Origin: Blautia pseudococcoides
Lineage (GTDB): Bacteria; Bacillota; Clostridia; Lachnospirales; Lachnospiraceae
Assembly (NCBI RefSeq): GCF_001689125.2
Contig: NZ_CP015405.2
Location: forward strand, 1,641,001 to 1,705,000
Length of the DNA: 64,000 nucleotides
Reading direction: 5' to 3'
Under the pieces are notes generated by a model. It had not been told where the DNA came from, made no database searches, and saw nothing but the letters and a program-made list of their open reading frames with translations. The position numbers and the translations under genes are program-made. This document shows positions 1 to 7,906 of the stretch, piece after piece. The stretch's first letter is position 1. Every line of letters begins with the position of its first letter.

Positions 1-70
1 CATGGACAAATACCTGCCATATCTTCATAAAGCCATCCACCAGATTTTTCTTGCTTATACAACAAGCTGA
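1..70 (+). CDS. C-terminal end of an upstream gene (partial)
   Basis: An open frame entering from the left edge runs to a TGA at 68-70 and encodes at least 22 residues (ending IFLAYTTS). It is followed at once by a strong hairpin terminator, which is what suggests it is a real gene end. Too little is present to name it. The ATG at position 2 may be an internal Met. Confidence 0.35.
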   Translation, partial: MDKYLPYLHKAIHQIFLAYTTS

Positions 71-74
71 CTGT

Positions 75-126
75 AAAAGGACCGGCGGCTGTCTGCATAT
101 ATGCAGTACAAGTCTCCGGTCCTTTT
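75..126. terminator. Bidirectional terminator
   Basis: AAAAGGACCGG at 75-85 pairs with CCGGTCCTTTT at 116-126. T-runs on both strands let it end the plus-strand gene on the left and the minus-strand acetyltransferase on the right. Confidence 0.75.
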
Positions 127-135
127 GCTCTGTCT

Positions 136-915
136 CTAAAATGCTTTCTTCCATTCTCCAGTCCCGGTCTGAGTACAGAACAGGATCCTCTCCTGCCCGT
201 TCTCCTCCAAAACCCTGAAATGGACCAAATCAGCATATTGTTCCCTCAGTTTTTTCTCTATCTCAACCATATGGGAATCCCAAATCTCCTCATAAGGTAC
301 GGGTTCAAAGGCTGCAAGTGCCGGATGATTCGTCAATGTCCTGAGAATTCCGTACCCTTCCCTGCTGTTTACAGCATTTTCCGGTACTGGCCGAAACCCG
401 AAATCCAGATACATTCCGGCAGCTACCCAGGTATTTGTCTGCGTCGGTATCTTAATGGAGGGATAGCCCAGTTCTTTTAAACGCTGCAGAGTATGGGAGA
501 TCAGGGCTTTTGCAATGCCCTGCCTCTGGTATTCTCTCTTTACAGCCACCCAGTGCAGCCATCCCGCGCCGGATAAGTCCCGTGGTTCATAGAATGCTGT
601 GGCTGTGGCAACTTTTTCGCCATCCAAAGTCTCCACAAAAAACATTCTCTCTTCCAGCTCTTTTTCTTTCCCGGCATAGTACTTCTCCCAGGCAGCCTCC
701 CCCTCCATCGGAAGAACAAATTCTCTTGCAGATGTTTCTATGGCAATCCAGTCCTTCTTATCTCCCTCCCTGTAATAGACATAGCGGTATCCCTTTGGCA
801 GAGAAAAGCCGGGAAGGTTTTCAAGACTGCTGCTCTTTAGGACCAGCTCGTAGTATTTCAGGCGCATATCATGGTTGTCGGGTTTTAACTTTATAAGTTC
901 TTCTCTTTTCGTCAT
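136..915 (-). CDS. GNAT-family N-acetyltransferase
   Basis: Probable acetyl-CoA-dependent N-acetyltransferase, substrate unknown. The C-terminal half carries the GNAT core: beta strand LHWVAV, then the acetyl-CoA pyrophosphate loop QRQGIAKAL at about residues 130-138, then a TNTWVAAGMYLDFGF strand-helix typical of the family end. The first ~90 residues are an extra N-terminal region with no recognised fold. The frame could begin at a GTG at 921, but AGAGAGG sits five bases before the ATG at 915, so the ATG is preferred (259 aa). It lies just downstream of the exonuclease gene on the same strand (21 bp gap to 937) and is probably co-transcribed. Confidence 0.8.
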   Translation of the reverse strand: MTKREELIKLKPDNHDMRLKYYELVLKSSSLENLPGFSLPKGYRYVYYREGDKKDWIAIETSAREFVLPMEGEAAWEKYYAGKEKELEERMFFVETLDGEKVATATAFYEPRDLSGAGWLHWVAVKREYQRQGIAKALISHTLQRLKELGYPSIKIPTQTNTWVAAGMYLDFGFRPVPENAVNSREGYGILRTLTNHPALAAFEPVPYEEIWDSHMVEIEKKLREQYADLVHFRVLEENGQERILFCTQTGTGEWKKAF

Positions 916-936
916 ACTCACCTCTCTGCGGCCGGA

Positions 937-1641
937 CTATACCGCCTGGCCGGACAGAATACTGTCTATTAACCGGGAGGCTTCATTTCTGGTCAGTGTG
1001 TCCGGGTTAAAAGTCTGTTTCAAGCCCTTCTGCTTTATCAGACGCATAAGAAAATCCATCTGCTTTTTTGTAGCGGGCGGGCATTTTTTGGCTGTGCAGA
1101 CCAGAGGAGACGGCTCAAACAGATGGGGCTCTTTCTCCTCAAAATAGTGTGCCATGGTCTGGTACAGCTTAGCAGTTGCCAGTGCGTCATGATAGGCCCT
1201 GTGGGCAGCTGAATTGTTGATCCGGTAGTGCTCACACAGCTCGCCCAGACTTCTGGACGGAAGGTCCCTGTGCACGGTTCTGGCTATTTTCAAAGTGTCA
1301 ATGCCGTCTTTTTCAAAGGTATAACCCAGAGATTCGGCGCTGAGCCTGACAAAGCTGTAGTCAAACAGCACATTGTGCCCGATCAAAATATCCTGCTCAC
1401 AAAAATGCAGGAAATCAGGAATCACCTCTTCCCGGCACCTGGCATTTTCCACCATTTCATTGGTGATTCCGGTAATGCCTGTGATATTGGCTGGAATAAA
1501 AAGTTTTGGCTTAATAAATTCCATAAAACGTTCCTGTACTTTTCCGTTCCGCACCTTTAATGCGCCTATCTCTATGATCTCATTTTCTTCTGGACTTAGA
1601 CCTGTAGTTTCTATGTCAAAAGCTATGTATGATTTTAACAT
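937..1641 (-). CDS. DnaQ/PolC-type 3'-5' exonuclease
   Basis: DEDDh-family exonuclease (234 aa), expected to remove nucleotides from DNA or RNA 3' ends with two metal ions. The five acidic/His residues are visible: D9 and E11 in FDIETTGL, D94 in LFDYSF, H147 and D152 in AHRAYHDA. After the nuclease domain (about 1-170), a short C-terminal segment (KKQMDFLMRLIK...RNEASRLIDSIL) resembles helix-hairpin tails found on clostridial members. No polymerase domain is present, so this is a stand-alone proofreading or repair-type exonuclease rather than PolC. Followed on the same strand by the GNAT gene. Confidence 0.85.
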   Translation of the reverse strand: MLKSYIAFDIETTGLSPEENEIIEIGALKVRNGKVQERFMEFIKPKLFIPANITGITGITNEMVENARCREEVIPDFLHFCEQDILIGHNVLFDYSFVRLSAESLGYTFEKDGIDTLKIARTVHRDLPSRSLGELCEHYRINNSAAHRAYHDALATAKLYQTMAHYFEEKEPHLFEPSPLVCTAKKCPPATKKQMDFLMRLIKQKGLKQTFNPDTLTRNEASRLIDSILSGQAV

Positions 1642-1742
1642 ATCGCGCTGCGTCTTCCTCTCTTTCTCTTCTGTTTAAACGGACGTTCCGGGTCCGCCCT
1701 GCTGCCTGCCTTATAGTTTCCGACAGTATCCGGCAACGGCTT

Positions 1743-2213
1743 TCATGCTCTGAACCTCCAGTCGTAGAGACCTTCTGTGTGCACCATGGGCTGCAGCATT
1801 TCCCGCAGGGAGTCACTTTCATTATAGACAGCAATACTCAGTGTCCCTCCGCTGATACTCAGCATGGAGTTTTCCCTGGTCAGGAGAATGTCAATCTGTC
1901 CTTTCCTTTTCAAAATGGTCTTTTTCATGATTTTGACTATGGTATCACAGCGTTTATCTTTCAGCCATCCTTCCCTCTGACGAATGAGCGGAATATGTTC
2001 CTGCACATACATTTCAAAAGGATAATAGCATAAAAGCTTCAACACAATAGCAATCACCTTATCACAGAAAACCTGAAGCTGTTTGTCCTGCATAAAATAC
2101 TGTTCTACTTCTTCAAATATTGTTTCAGCTTCATGGGGAACCCTTCCGGGCAGAAAATCAATCACCCGGTAATCCTCATTAAAAAGCTGGCTCATTTTCT
2201 CGTATCTTGTCAT
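1743..2213 (-). CDS. Conserved hypothetical protein
   Basis: 156 aa, not recognised. Mixed helical protein with a hydrophobic central helix (VIAIVLKLLCYY) and an Ile/Leu-rich second half (GQIDILLTRENSMLSISGGTLSIAVYN) that looks like beta strands. No signal peptide and no catalytic motif seen. It sits 15 bp downstream of the sce7726-like gene and is probably the last member of the DUF89 / DUF4003 / sce7726 run. The 101 bp between it and the exonuclease hold nothing recognisable. Confidence 0.6.
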   Translation of the reverse strand: MTRYEKMSQLFNEDYRVIDFLPGRVPHEAETIFEEVEQYFMQDKQLQVFCDKVIAIVLKLLCYYPFEMYVQEHIPLIRQREGWLKDKRCDTIVKIMKKTILKRKGQIDILLTRENSMLSISGGTLSIAVYNESDSLREMLQPMVHTEGLYDWRFRA

Positions 2214-2228
2214 ATACCCCTTACTCCT

Positions 2229-2825
2229 TTATAAACCATGCTTTTTCTTCCTCTTATACTCCCTTATCCTTTCCTCAATTGTGGTGTAATCCCTCTCAAA
2301 CAATTCTTCACTGATCTGCAGGGCAAGCGTCTCCCGTGGAACCTTCAGCAGTATCTTTTCAATCACAAAGGCTTTGCTTTTTTCCCTGTATTTTGGCATC
2401 TTATTCAGTTCCTGAATATGTGCCAGTTCCGGGCGCCATAGGATACTGAGCTTTCTCTTCATATCCACTTTCGGATTAGGCTTTGGTTCCCGGAGGGTAT
2501 AAAAATCCACGGTATTTCCCATCTTTTCCGCTGTGATGATTCCCCACCATTTAGGAACATACTCTTTGATGTGCAGAGCGTGGGTGGATCCTGCCACAAC
2601 AAGGTTGCTGTCATAATAGCGGTTGTAATCTCTCACCTGTCTTTTCAGTCTCACATAGGTGTCCGCATCGCTCTTTATTTCAATACCGGCAATGGTGTCC
2701 GGCAGGACCATCACAATGTCCGCACGTGACTTACCCATTTGTTTTTCCTCCAAGATCCTGATCTTACCGTACCTCTCCTCTAAAAAGTCAAAGAGAGGCT
2801 CCCGGATATCCTTATCGTACAGCAT
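2229..2825 (-). CDS. sce7726-family protein (PD-(D/E)XK-like fold)
   Basis: 198 aa. The N-terminal half has the pattern of sce7726-family proteins: SRADIVMVLP (D36), then GIEIKSDADT (E49, K51), then a RLKRQVRDYNRYYDSNLVVAG helix-strand. This D...ExK arrangement is the active-site layout of PD-(D/E)XK nucleases, so a nuclease-like function is possible but inferred. The C-terminal half is Lys/Arg-rich and helical. It starts two bases after the stop of the DUF4003 gene, so it is translationally linked with it. Confidence 0.7.
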   Translation of the reverse strand: MLYDKDIREPLFDFLEERYGKIRILEEKQMGKSRADIVMVLPDTIAGIEIKSDADTYVRLKRQVRDYNRYYDSNLVVAGSTHALHIKEYVPKWWGIITAEKMGNTVDFYTLREPKPNPKVDMKRKLSILWRPELAHIQELNKMPKYREKSKAFVIEKILLKVPRETLALQISEELFERDYTTIEERIREYKRKKKHGL

Positions 2826-2827
2826 GA

Positions 2828-3817
2828 TCAGGAATTGGAGGAGGAGGAAGCCGCGGCTGCACTGGCTGCGGCTGCGGAGGCGCAGATTGCGGCCTGCTGG
2901 GCTATGACCAAAGCCACAACGCCGTTTAATGCCGCTGTCTGCATGGAATGCAGGTCCGGCACATAATCGCAGGAAGCCATCATGCCGGCATACATCAGCC
3001 TCTGTCTGGCCCCCACACCAAAAGCCCCGAATCCTTTCCGGGATTTCAGAAAAGCATCCGCCTCTGTGATATCCTGTACCAGTATATCTTTTTCCACATC
3101 CAGAAGCGCCAGAACACCTAATGTTGCAAGCTCACAGCCTGTTCCGTATCTCAGCCCCCGGGATTTCAGGGAATCAAATAATTCCAGCGCCCTTCTGCAC
3201 TTCGGCACCGCAAAATCCTCACCGAGAGCCAGAATGTGACTGAGGGACTGCACCGAATTCCCGGAGAAGAAGCAGGGCTTTAAAATATGATAGCACTGCT
3301 CCATCTCCCGTTCAATACAGGAATCATCCAGTTCAGACATAGCAAGAAGTACGGCAAATGCACTGTCCTCGCCGGATGTGAGAAATGGATGGGCATTTTT
3401 CATACGGCTGTAAATACGGCCTGTTTTGCGTATGATCTCCTCATACCGGGACGGGTCTGCCATCTCCGCTACGGTGGCAGCCGCCACTGTCAGATATTCG
3501 GAACCCCAGAAGTATTCCTTTAGCCGTCCGTAAAGCGTCAGCATCTGCTCCATCACCATTTCGGGGTTTTCCGTCAGCGAGAGCATGGTAATGACAGCCA
3601 GTTTTGAAACACCTCTGAAATTAGAAAAAGGTCCGGTATTGGCCTTTAAAATATCCCGGCAGCTAAGCAGGCGGTCCGCATCGGCAAGAGAACCTCTTGA
3701 CGTCAGGATCCCCGCGCACATTGGATAGACATACGGGCTCTCCCACCCAAAGGTGGATTTGATGATATCTCTGTTTTCAATAAACAGATCACAGCGTTTT
3801 CTCAGTTCTTCTCTCAA
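2828..3817 (-). CDS. DUF4003-family protein
   Basis: 329 aa, resembling the DUF4003 family of unknown role. Nearly all alpha-helical: helical repeats with TMLSLTENPEMVMEQML and EYLTVAAATVAEM resemble a repeat solenoid. It ends in a low-complexity tail of about 30 residues made almost only of Ala then Ser, closing with Asn-Ser. The ATG overlaps the stop of the DUF89 gene upstream (ATGA-type, 3814-3817), showing tight coupling with that gene. No signal peptide. Function unknown. Confidence 0.7.
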   Translation of the reverse strand: MREELRKRCDLFIENRDIIKSTFGWESPYVYPMCAGILTSRGSLADADRLLSCRDILKANTGPFSNFRGVSKLAVITMLSLTENPEMVMEQMLTLYGRLKEYFWGSEYLTVAAATVAEMADPSRYEEIIRKTGRIYSRMKNAHPFLTSGEDSAFAVLLAMSELDDSCIEREMEQCYHILKPCFFSGNSVQSLSHILALGEDFAVPKCRRALELFDSLKSRGLRYGTGCELATLGVLALLDVEKDILVQDITEADAFLKSRKGFGAFGVGARQRLMYAGMMASCDYVPDLHSMQTAALNGVVALVIAQQAAICASAAAASAAAASSSSNS

Positions 3818-4716
3818 GATATATCCCTCCCAAGACTTCTGTCATTTACAAACACACCTTTATACTGCTCCAGCCCAAATCTGGTCACGAACCAGGAACA
3901 TTTGCAGAGAAACATGTAGTAGACATTCAGCCCGCTGTTGTTCAGCGTCTCAAAATTTCCCTGGCCTTTTGAGAGGATCAGGTCCGCAGCAGCGATCAGG
4001 TCCCTGGCCTCTTTGGAGATATGCTTCAGGCTTGTGCCTGCAATTTTCGTGCCATTGCCGATGACAGGCACCAGATCAGAAAGCCCGGTCATATTGGCAT
4101 CCTCAATTGTGGCATCATTGATCACCGGTTCACCCCGTACAATAACGGTAACATGAATCTGCGGATATTTTTTCATAAGCTGTTCGATCAAAAGCTTATC
4201 AAGAACGATCTCACCGCAATTATCGGTAAGGTAGACCAGGTTTCCGGCAGTCTCCATCTGGTTTGTGAAATCACTGTATTCGGAGGCATCCAGGGTTTCC
4301 CCGGAAGCTGTGTCGATCAGCTCCCAGAGCTTTTCATCGCTCACACTGCCCATGGCTCCAAAATCAATATAATTGCCTGCCCGGGCGTACAGGATCCCCT
4401 GGTATACAGGGTCGTCTGACTGGGCGATCCGGCTGCGTACCGCATCCTCTGCCTCCAGCATCCTATGATTGTAATCTTTTTTTAACTGTTCAAAACTGTA
4501 TGCGCGTCCAAAATACTTCTGATGGATCACATTTATTTTAGCGATGAGCACGGGTGCTGTGTCCTCCGGCTGCGCTGCACCGATGATCTGAAACACTTCC
4601 CGCATATAGGCAGACTTTAATTCCTCGGAAGCGACGTCCTTCAGATTCTCCATCTGACGGGTGATCAGGCAGCTCATACACTGGGCGCTTAATTTTACAT
4701 TTGTGGATATTTTCAT
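3814..4716 (-). CDS. DUF89/ARMT1-like damage-control phosphatase family protein
   Basis: 300 aa. The DUF89 family contains metal-dependent phosphatases that clear damaged phosphometabolites. Family features seen: CMSC at residues 13-16, LTDNCGEIVLD near 163-173 (acidic/Asn metal-site region), RGEPVINDATIED near 194-206, GNG near 220, and SKGQGNFE near 249-256. This matches the smaller bacterial/archaeal subfamily with the N-terminal Cys pair. Substrate cannot be told. It is the first gene of the unit that runs into DUF4003 and sce7726-like genes, with a good promoter upstream. Confidence 0.8.
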   Translation of the reverse strand: MKISTNVKLSAQCMSCLITRQMENLKDVASEELKSAYMREVFQIIGAAQPEDTAPVLIAKINVIHQKYFGRAYSFEQLKKDYNHRMLEAEDAVRSRIAQSDDPVYQGILYARAGNYIDFGAMGSVSDEKLWELIDTASGETLDASEYSDFTNQMETAGNLVYLTDNCGEIVLDKLLIEQLMKKYPQIHVTVIVRGEPVINDATIEDANMTGLSDLVPVIGNGTKIAGTSLKHISKEARDLIAAADLILSKGQGNFETLNNSGLNVYYMFLCKCSWFVTRFGLEQYKGVFVNDRSLGRDIS

Positions 4717-4783
4717 GGTATCTCCGTTTCAATTTATAGAATGTCCCAGGATCCTTACTGGTATTTTATTTATTTACGATTTC

Positions 4784-4812
4784 ATTATACCCTATTGTGT
4801 GTTGATTTCCAA
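4784..4812 (-). promoter_or_regulatory. Promoter of the DUF89-DUF4003 operon
   Basis: On the minus strand, TTGGAA (4812-4807) and TATAAT (4789-4784) are separated by 17 bases, 68 bases before the DUF89 ATG. Confidence 0.6.
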
Positions 4813-4901
4813 TAGTAAAAAGCATCCGGCCTGTCTGCTCTTATGAATCGTCTTCCGGGATCGCAGCGTGTAAACAGCGGCATATTTTGCAGATATTGGA
4901 A

Positions 4902-4945
4902 CAAAAAGAAAGCAGGGCATCTATGGTTCAAATGCCGCTGCTTTT
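4902..4945 (-). terminator. Terminator of the alpha/beta hydrolase gene
   Basis: Minus-strand hairpin: AAAAGCAGCGGCAT pairs with ATGCCCTGCTTT (one mismatch) and is followed by CTTTTTG. The rest of the 297-bp gap 4717-5013 holds only the DUF89 promoter; nothing else is seen. Confidence 0.55.
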
Positions 4946-5013
4946 CTTGGTTTTTCTTTTCCGTTACCGGATTTAGTTACTGTTTTTTCCTGCCAGTATG
5001 GTCATGCATTTTC

Positions 5014-5742
5014 CTATGCCAATGCATCCAAAAATTCCAGTATATATTCAGCCGTGCTGTCCCACTGCTCTTCACCGGAAATACTGGCTGTTTTATCTTT
5101 TTTCTGTTCTCCGTAATTTCCAAAGCCTGCATGATTGGCTCCCTGTATGATTATTTCCTTACAGATTTTTGCGTTTTTAATGGATTCTTTGTATTTCTCC
5201 CGGTTCAGAACTCCGTCCCTGCTGCCATAGATGGACAAAACCGGCAGTGATTTAAGCGTATCTGTGGGATACGCCGCAAGCAAAACCAGTCCTTCCAGTG
5301 AGTCTTCATGTTTCTGCGCATAAGAGGAAGCCATAGCACCACCAAGTGAATGTCCGCCAAGATACCAGTTTTTTACGTCCGGAAAATCCTGGATCACCGT
5401 ATCTGCCGCATTAGAGTTAAAAACAGCCAGATGAAACGGCATTTTTACCAGAACGCAAAAGACATTTTCCCCTGCAATCCTTTCAAGCAGCGGCGCATAG
5501 CTTTTGGCCTCAACCAAGCCTCCCGGATAAAAGATAAAGCCTGTGCCGCTGTTCTTATCCCCATATGTAAGGTAATCGTCCGATTCGGTTGTGATGGCAT
5601 CCTTTGGTTCATATGCCTGTGAATGGTAATAATTTGAAACATACACGGCAAAACCAAAAAACAGAAACAGCACTGCGGTTGACAGGCTTAAAGATAGTTT
5701 CTTCCATAGAGGCCAGGGCCTTTTTTTATACTGCATTTTCAC
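5014..5742 (-). CDS. Membrane-anchored alpha/beta hydrolase
   Basis: 242 aa hydrolase, probably outside the membrane. Basic N-terminus then one membrane segment at about 17-37 (LSLSTAVLFLFFGFAVYV). The catalytic triad is readable: nucleophile S132 in GGHSLGGAM, D176 in IYGSRDGVLN, H204 in GANHAGFG. The FYPGG motif near 71 probably forms the oxyanion loop. The GANHAGFGNYGEQ signature recurs in alpha/beta hydrolases of Gram-positive bacteria with esterase-like activity; substrate unknown. Stands alone between its own terminator and the decayed blaI locus. Confidence 0.8.
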   Translation of the reverse strand: MKMQYKKRPWPLWKKLSLSLSTAVLFLFFGFAVYVSNYYHSQAYEPKDAITTESDDYLTYGDKNSGTGFIFYPGGLVEAKSYAPLLERIAGENVFCVLVKMPFHLAVFNSNAADTVIQDFPDVKNWYLGGHSLGGAMASSYAQKHEDSLEGLVLLAAYPTDTLKSLPVLSIYGSRDGVLNREKYKESIKNAKICKEIIIQGANHAGFGNYGEQKKDKTASISGEEQWDSTAEYILEFLDALA

Positions 5743-5835
5743 TCTCCGATTTCAAAATTATTTAACTTGTATGCATGGCCTGCGAATTCCAGAAGGTGTC
5801 ACCAAGAGTGATGGCGTCATCAAATCCAGATAATT

Positions 5836-6056
5836 TTATTGTGCCATATTCGGAACAACAAAGGTCAGTGTGTACTGCTGGCCGCGGATCGCTGTCACCC
5901 AGATTCCGGTATCCGCTCTGCAGAAGGTTTGATTCCGCCTCTTTGCACTGCTGTCCGCAGCGGATCCCCTCCATGCTGACACTGCTGTTATTCTATGAAA
6001 ATGATGACAGCCGATAAAACATTCACCTTAATTATGTGCAGCATAAACTCTGCCAT
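5836..6056 (-). pseudogene. Remnant of a membrane gene downstream of blaI (possible BlaR1/M56 sensor)
   Basis: Directly after the blaI stop an ATG at 6056, preceded by GGGGG, opens a frame of 22 codons (MAEFMLHIIKVNVLSAVIIF, then IE) ending at 5988. It looks like the first membrane helix of an M56/BlaR1-type sensor, the usual partner of BlaI. About 100 bp on, another frame ends with a coherent protein tail (GIWVTAIRGQQYTLTFVVPN, then MAQ and stop at 5836). I read this as two ends of one gene with the middle lost. The BlaR1 identity rests on position and the single helix, so it is tentative. Confidence 0.35.
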
Positions 6057-6059
6057 AAA

Positions 6060-6449
6060 CTATTCCCCCTCTCGCTCAAGCTCCTTCAGGAACTTCTCCA
6101 GTTCCTGTATCTCTTCTCCGCCAATCTGTTTTCCCTGGTACAGGGATGCCACAAAATTCTTCAATGAATTCCCATACAGTTTCTCCAGCACGCTTTTCCC
6201 TTCCTGCTGCTGGTATTCACTCTGCATCACAACAGGGCTGTAGAGATTGGTTTTTCCTTCTCTTTTTACTGAGACGAAATTCTTGTTTTCAAGCCGTGTG
6301 AGCATGGAGAGGATTGTGGTGGGTGCCAGCTCTTTCTTTTGATTCACAAAAGCCTCCACCTCCAGACGTGTCATGTCCGGATGGCCGTTCCATAAAGCCA
6401 GCATCACATCCAGCTCTGAATCAGGTAGTTTTTGAATACGGTTTTTCAT
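6060..6449 (-). CDS. blaI: BlaI/MecI/CopY-family transcriptional repressor
   Basis: 129 aa winged-helix repressor. The start KLPDSELDVMLALW and the recognition region TRLEVEAFVNQKKELAPTTILSMLTRLENKNFVSVKREGKTNLYSP are characteristic. The C-terminal half (about 80-129) is the dimerisation region that the BlaR1 metalloprotease would cleave. A strong AGGAGG lies nine bases before the ATG. The usual blaR1 partner is missing or reduced to a remnant downstream, so the signal input is unclear. Confidence 0.88.
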   Translation of the reverse strand: MKNRIQKLPDSELDVMLALWNGHPDMTRLEVEAFVNQKKELAPTTILSMLTRLENKNFVSVKREGKTNLYSPVVMQSEYQQQEGKSVLEKLYGNSLKNFVASLYQGKQIGGEEIQELEKFLKELEREGE

Positions 6450-6534
6450 GTTATCACCTCCTGTACTGTCTGCAGATACCGGATTTTCAGGTTAGGTTAC
6501 AGAGTGTTTTTCTACAATCGTAATACATATTGTT

Positions 6535-6563
6535 ATTTTACATTAGTAGTAGATAAATGTCAA
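6535..6563 (-). promoter_or_regulatory. blaI promoter with overlapping candidate operator
   Basis: On the minus strand TTGACA (6563-6558), 17 bases, TAAAAT (6540-6535). The spacer holds a dyad ACATT-N11-AATGT (6540-6560) and a CTACTAC run, similar to the TAC/GTA-rich operators of BlaI-type repressors. Autoregulation is inferred. The promoter overlaps the 3' end of the neighbouring remnant. Confidence 0.5.
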
Positions 6564-6650
6564 TGGTTTTTGTGAAAATTTCTCCAATACTTCATTGTGC
6601 AGCGCAAGGGGACTGTCCTTGCCGCAGCTGTATGACATGATAAATTTCAT
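6543..6650 (-). pseudogene. N-terminal fragment of a Dph6-like ATP-pyrophosphatase
   Basis: A 35-codon frame with a good ribosome-binding site (GTGAGG seven bases before the ATG at 6650) begins MKFIMSYSCGKDSPLALH. This is the PP-loop start (SCGKDS) of diphthine-ammonia ligase/ATP-pyrophosphatase family proteins, which are normally over 200 aa. Homology stops about residue 20 and the frame ends inside the blaI promoter. The remainder of the gene is absent, so this is a truncated gene. Confidence 0.6.
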
Positions 6651-6768
6651 TGCTGTACCTCACTTTTATTTTTTCTGTCTTATGCAGCGTGAATTTGCCC
6701 AAGACAAGGAACAGGATCCCAAAGACTAACATCTTTCCGTCAATCAACACAAAGCTGCCAAACTGCAT

Positions 6769-6915
6769 GATGGTACATTAAAATATATTTAAATATCATT
6801 AAAAGTCAGCAAGAACAAAAGACTCGTCTTCCTGTGCAAGAGGTGCCGCTTTCGATTATCACCTACTTGCCGGCAGTGCGTATTCTGCCTGGAGGGATTT
6901 TGGATCACACAGGAA
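6769..6915. other. Non-coding remainder of the blaI upstream gap
   Basis: Between the truncated ATP-pyrophosphatase region and the next terminator there is AT-rich sequence (6770-6810) and then mixed sequence without a convincing frame, hairpin or promoter. Confidence 0.4.
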
Positions 6916-6947
6916 ATCCCCCTGCTTCGATAGAAAAGCAGGGGGAT
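6916..6947. terminator. Terminator of the DUF3877-like gene
   Basis: ATCCCCCTGCTT (6916-6927) pairs perfectly with AAGCAGGGGGAT (6936-6947). It lies 12 bp beyond the stop codon at 6959. The T-run is weak. Confidence 0.6.
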
Positions 6948-6958
6948 CATATCTAATC

Positions 6959-7492
6959 TTATTCCGTTCTATGATTGTCTTTCAGAGCATCATAGGCCTT
7001 CTTTGTAAAGCGGTGATACTGCAGGCCGAACTCATCTTGTTCCAGGTAATAAACGTAAGGGTCAATTTCCGGGTTCTGAAAGGAAATGCCCCATTCATGT
7101 TCATGAATTTTTTCAACTACTACATCCTGGGAGAATCTTTTGAAAATATTTACAATATCGTCCACAGAATTCCCGGGTTTAAATATTTCTTCTAAAAAAG
7201 CCTTTAAAAATGGGCTGTCATTTACATTTTCATGAACATATTTTACTCCTTCAGAAGGAACACGGATACAATAACGGCCCTTTTCCTCTGTTTCCTTTAT
7301 GGTCAGTCCGCCCAGCTCCTGTTCTGCAGATTTACAAAATGCTTCGATGACCTGGGAAAGGTCTTCCTCTGCTGCCAAGAGCAGTTCCTGCAAAGATTCT
7401 TTTGGATAATACAGATTCATATCCTCTTCCCGGTAACCGATCTTTATTTCACACTCTTTAATATTGTCAAAAATATTCCTTTTTAAATCCAT
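6959..7492 (-). CDS. Conserved hypothetical protein (DUF3877-like)
   Basis: 177 aa cytosolic protein. The start MDLKRNIFDNIKECEIKIGYREEDMNLYYP, in two parts, matches what I remember of the DUF3877 family from Lachnospiraceae: a helix, then GY-E then LYYP. Acidic overall, no membrane segment or catalytic motif. It has its own terminator and no obvious operon partner; the DUF6054-like gene lies 82 bp upstream on the same strand. Function unknown. Confidence 0.6.
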   Translation of the reverse strand: MDLKRNIFDNIKECEIKIGYREEDMNLYYPKESLQELLLAAEEDLSQVIEAFCKSAEQELGGLTIKETEEKGRYCIRVPSEGVKYVHENVNDSPFLKAFLEEIFKPGNSVDDIVNIFKRFSQDVVVEKIHEHEWGISFQNPEIDPYVYYLEQDEFGLQYHRFTKKAYDALKDNHRTE

Positions 7493-7573
7493 GCTGCATG
7501 CTCCTGTCTTTTTTATTTGCAGCGACCCGCAAAGCGGCTTAACTTTGAAACGCCCTGCAAATTCTGCATTGAT

Positions 7574-7906
7574 CTATAAACTGTCCACCACATCCCGAAT
7601 AGTCTCCAGGAAAGATTCTTCCCCATACGTGTTCAACTTAAAGACTATCCCCTGACTCCCGCCGGATGTGATCGCGGACAAGTAATATTCACCTCTGCCT
7701 CCAACTAAAGTGATGGACAAACTGACTCTGTTGCTGCCCATTGCGCTGTAACGCTCATAGATTCTCACGGCACACTGAAAATCCCCATTGCTGAAATTAC
7801 TGCTGTCCTCGTATGATGCGGACATACTTCCCTTCATTACAGCATCGTGCAGTTTATTTATAATATCATCAAAATCTCCGTGGACAACTTTTTCGTATTT
7901 TGCCAT
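7574..7906 (-). CDS. Small conserved protein (DUF6054-like)
   Basis: 110 aa. The frame is open to 7951, but AGGAGG at 7919-7914 is seven bases before the ATG at 7906 (MAKYEKVVHGDF), which is chosen. The fold looks alpha-beta: an N-terminal DFDDIINKLHDAVMKG helix, then Ser-rich strands CAVRIYERYSAMGSNRVSLSITLVG. This pattern fits DUF6054, small proteins of unknown function in gut Clostridia. Divergent from dapA across 226 bp. A weak hairpin (TTTGCAG/CTGCAAA, 7516-7563) may terminate it. Confidence 0.6.
   Translation of the reverse strand: MAKYEKVVHGDFDDIINKLHDAVMKGSMSASYEDSSNFSNGDFQCAVRIYERYSAMGSNRVSLSITLVGGRGEYYLSAITSGGSQGIVFKLNTYGEESFLETIRDVVDSL

Noticed and set aside
4843..5250. 135-codon hydrophobic plus-strand frame
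   Set aside because: Mostly antisense to the hydrolase C-terminus and its terminator; Phe/Cys-rich shadow with no start signal.
5762..5974. 70-codon minus-strand frame between the hydrolase and blaI
   Set aside because: Composition unlike protein and in a different frame from the coherent tail ending at 5836; treated as part of the remnant region.
6592..6768. 58-codon minus-strand frame starting MQFGSFVLIDGK, with one hydrophobic helix
   Set aside because: No ribosome-binding site and overlaps the ATP-pyrophosphatase fragment in another frame; could be the tail of a lost gene but cannot be supported.
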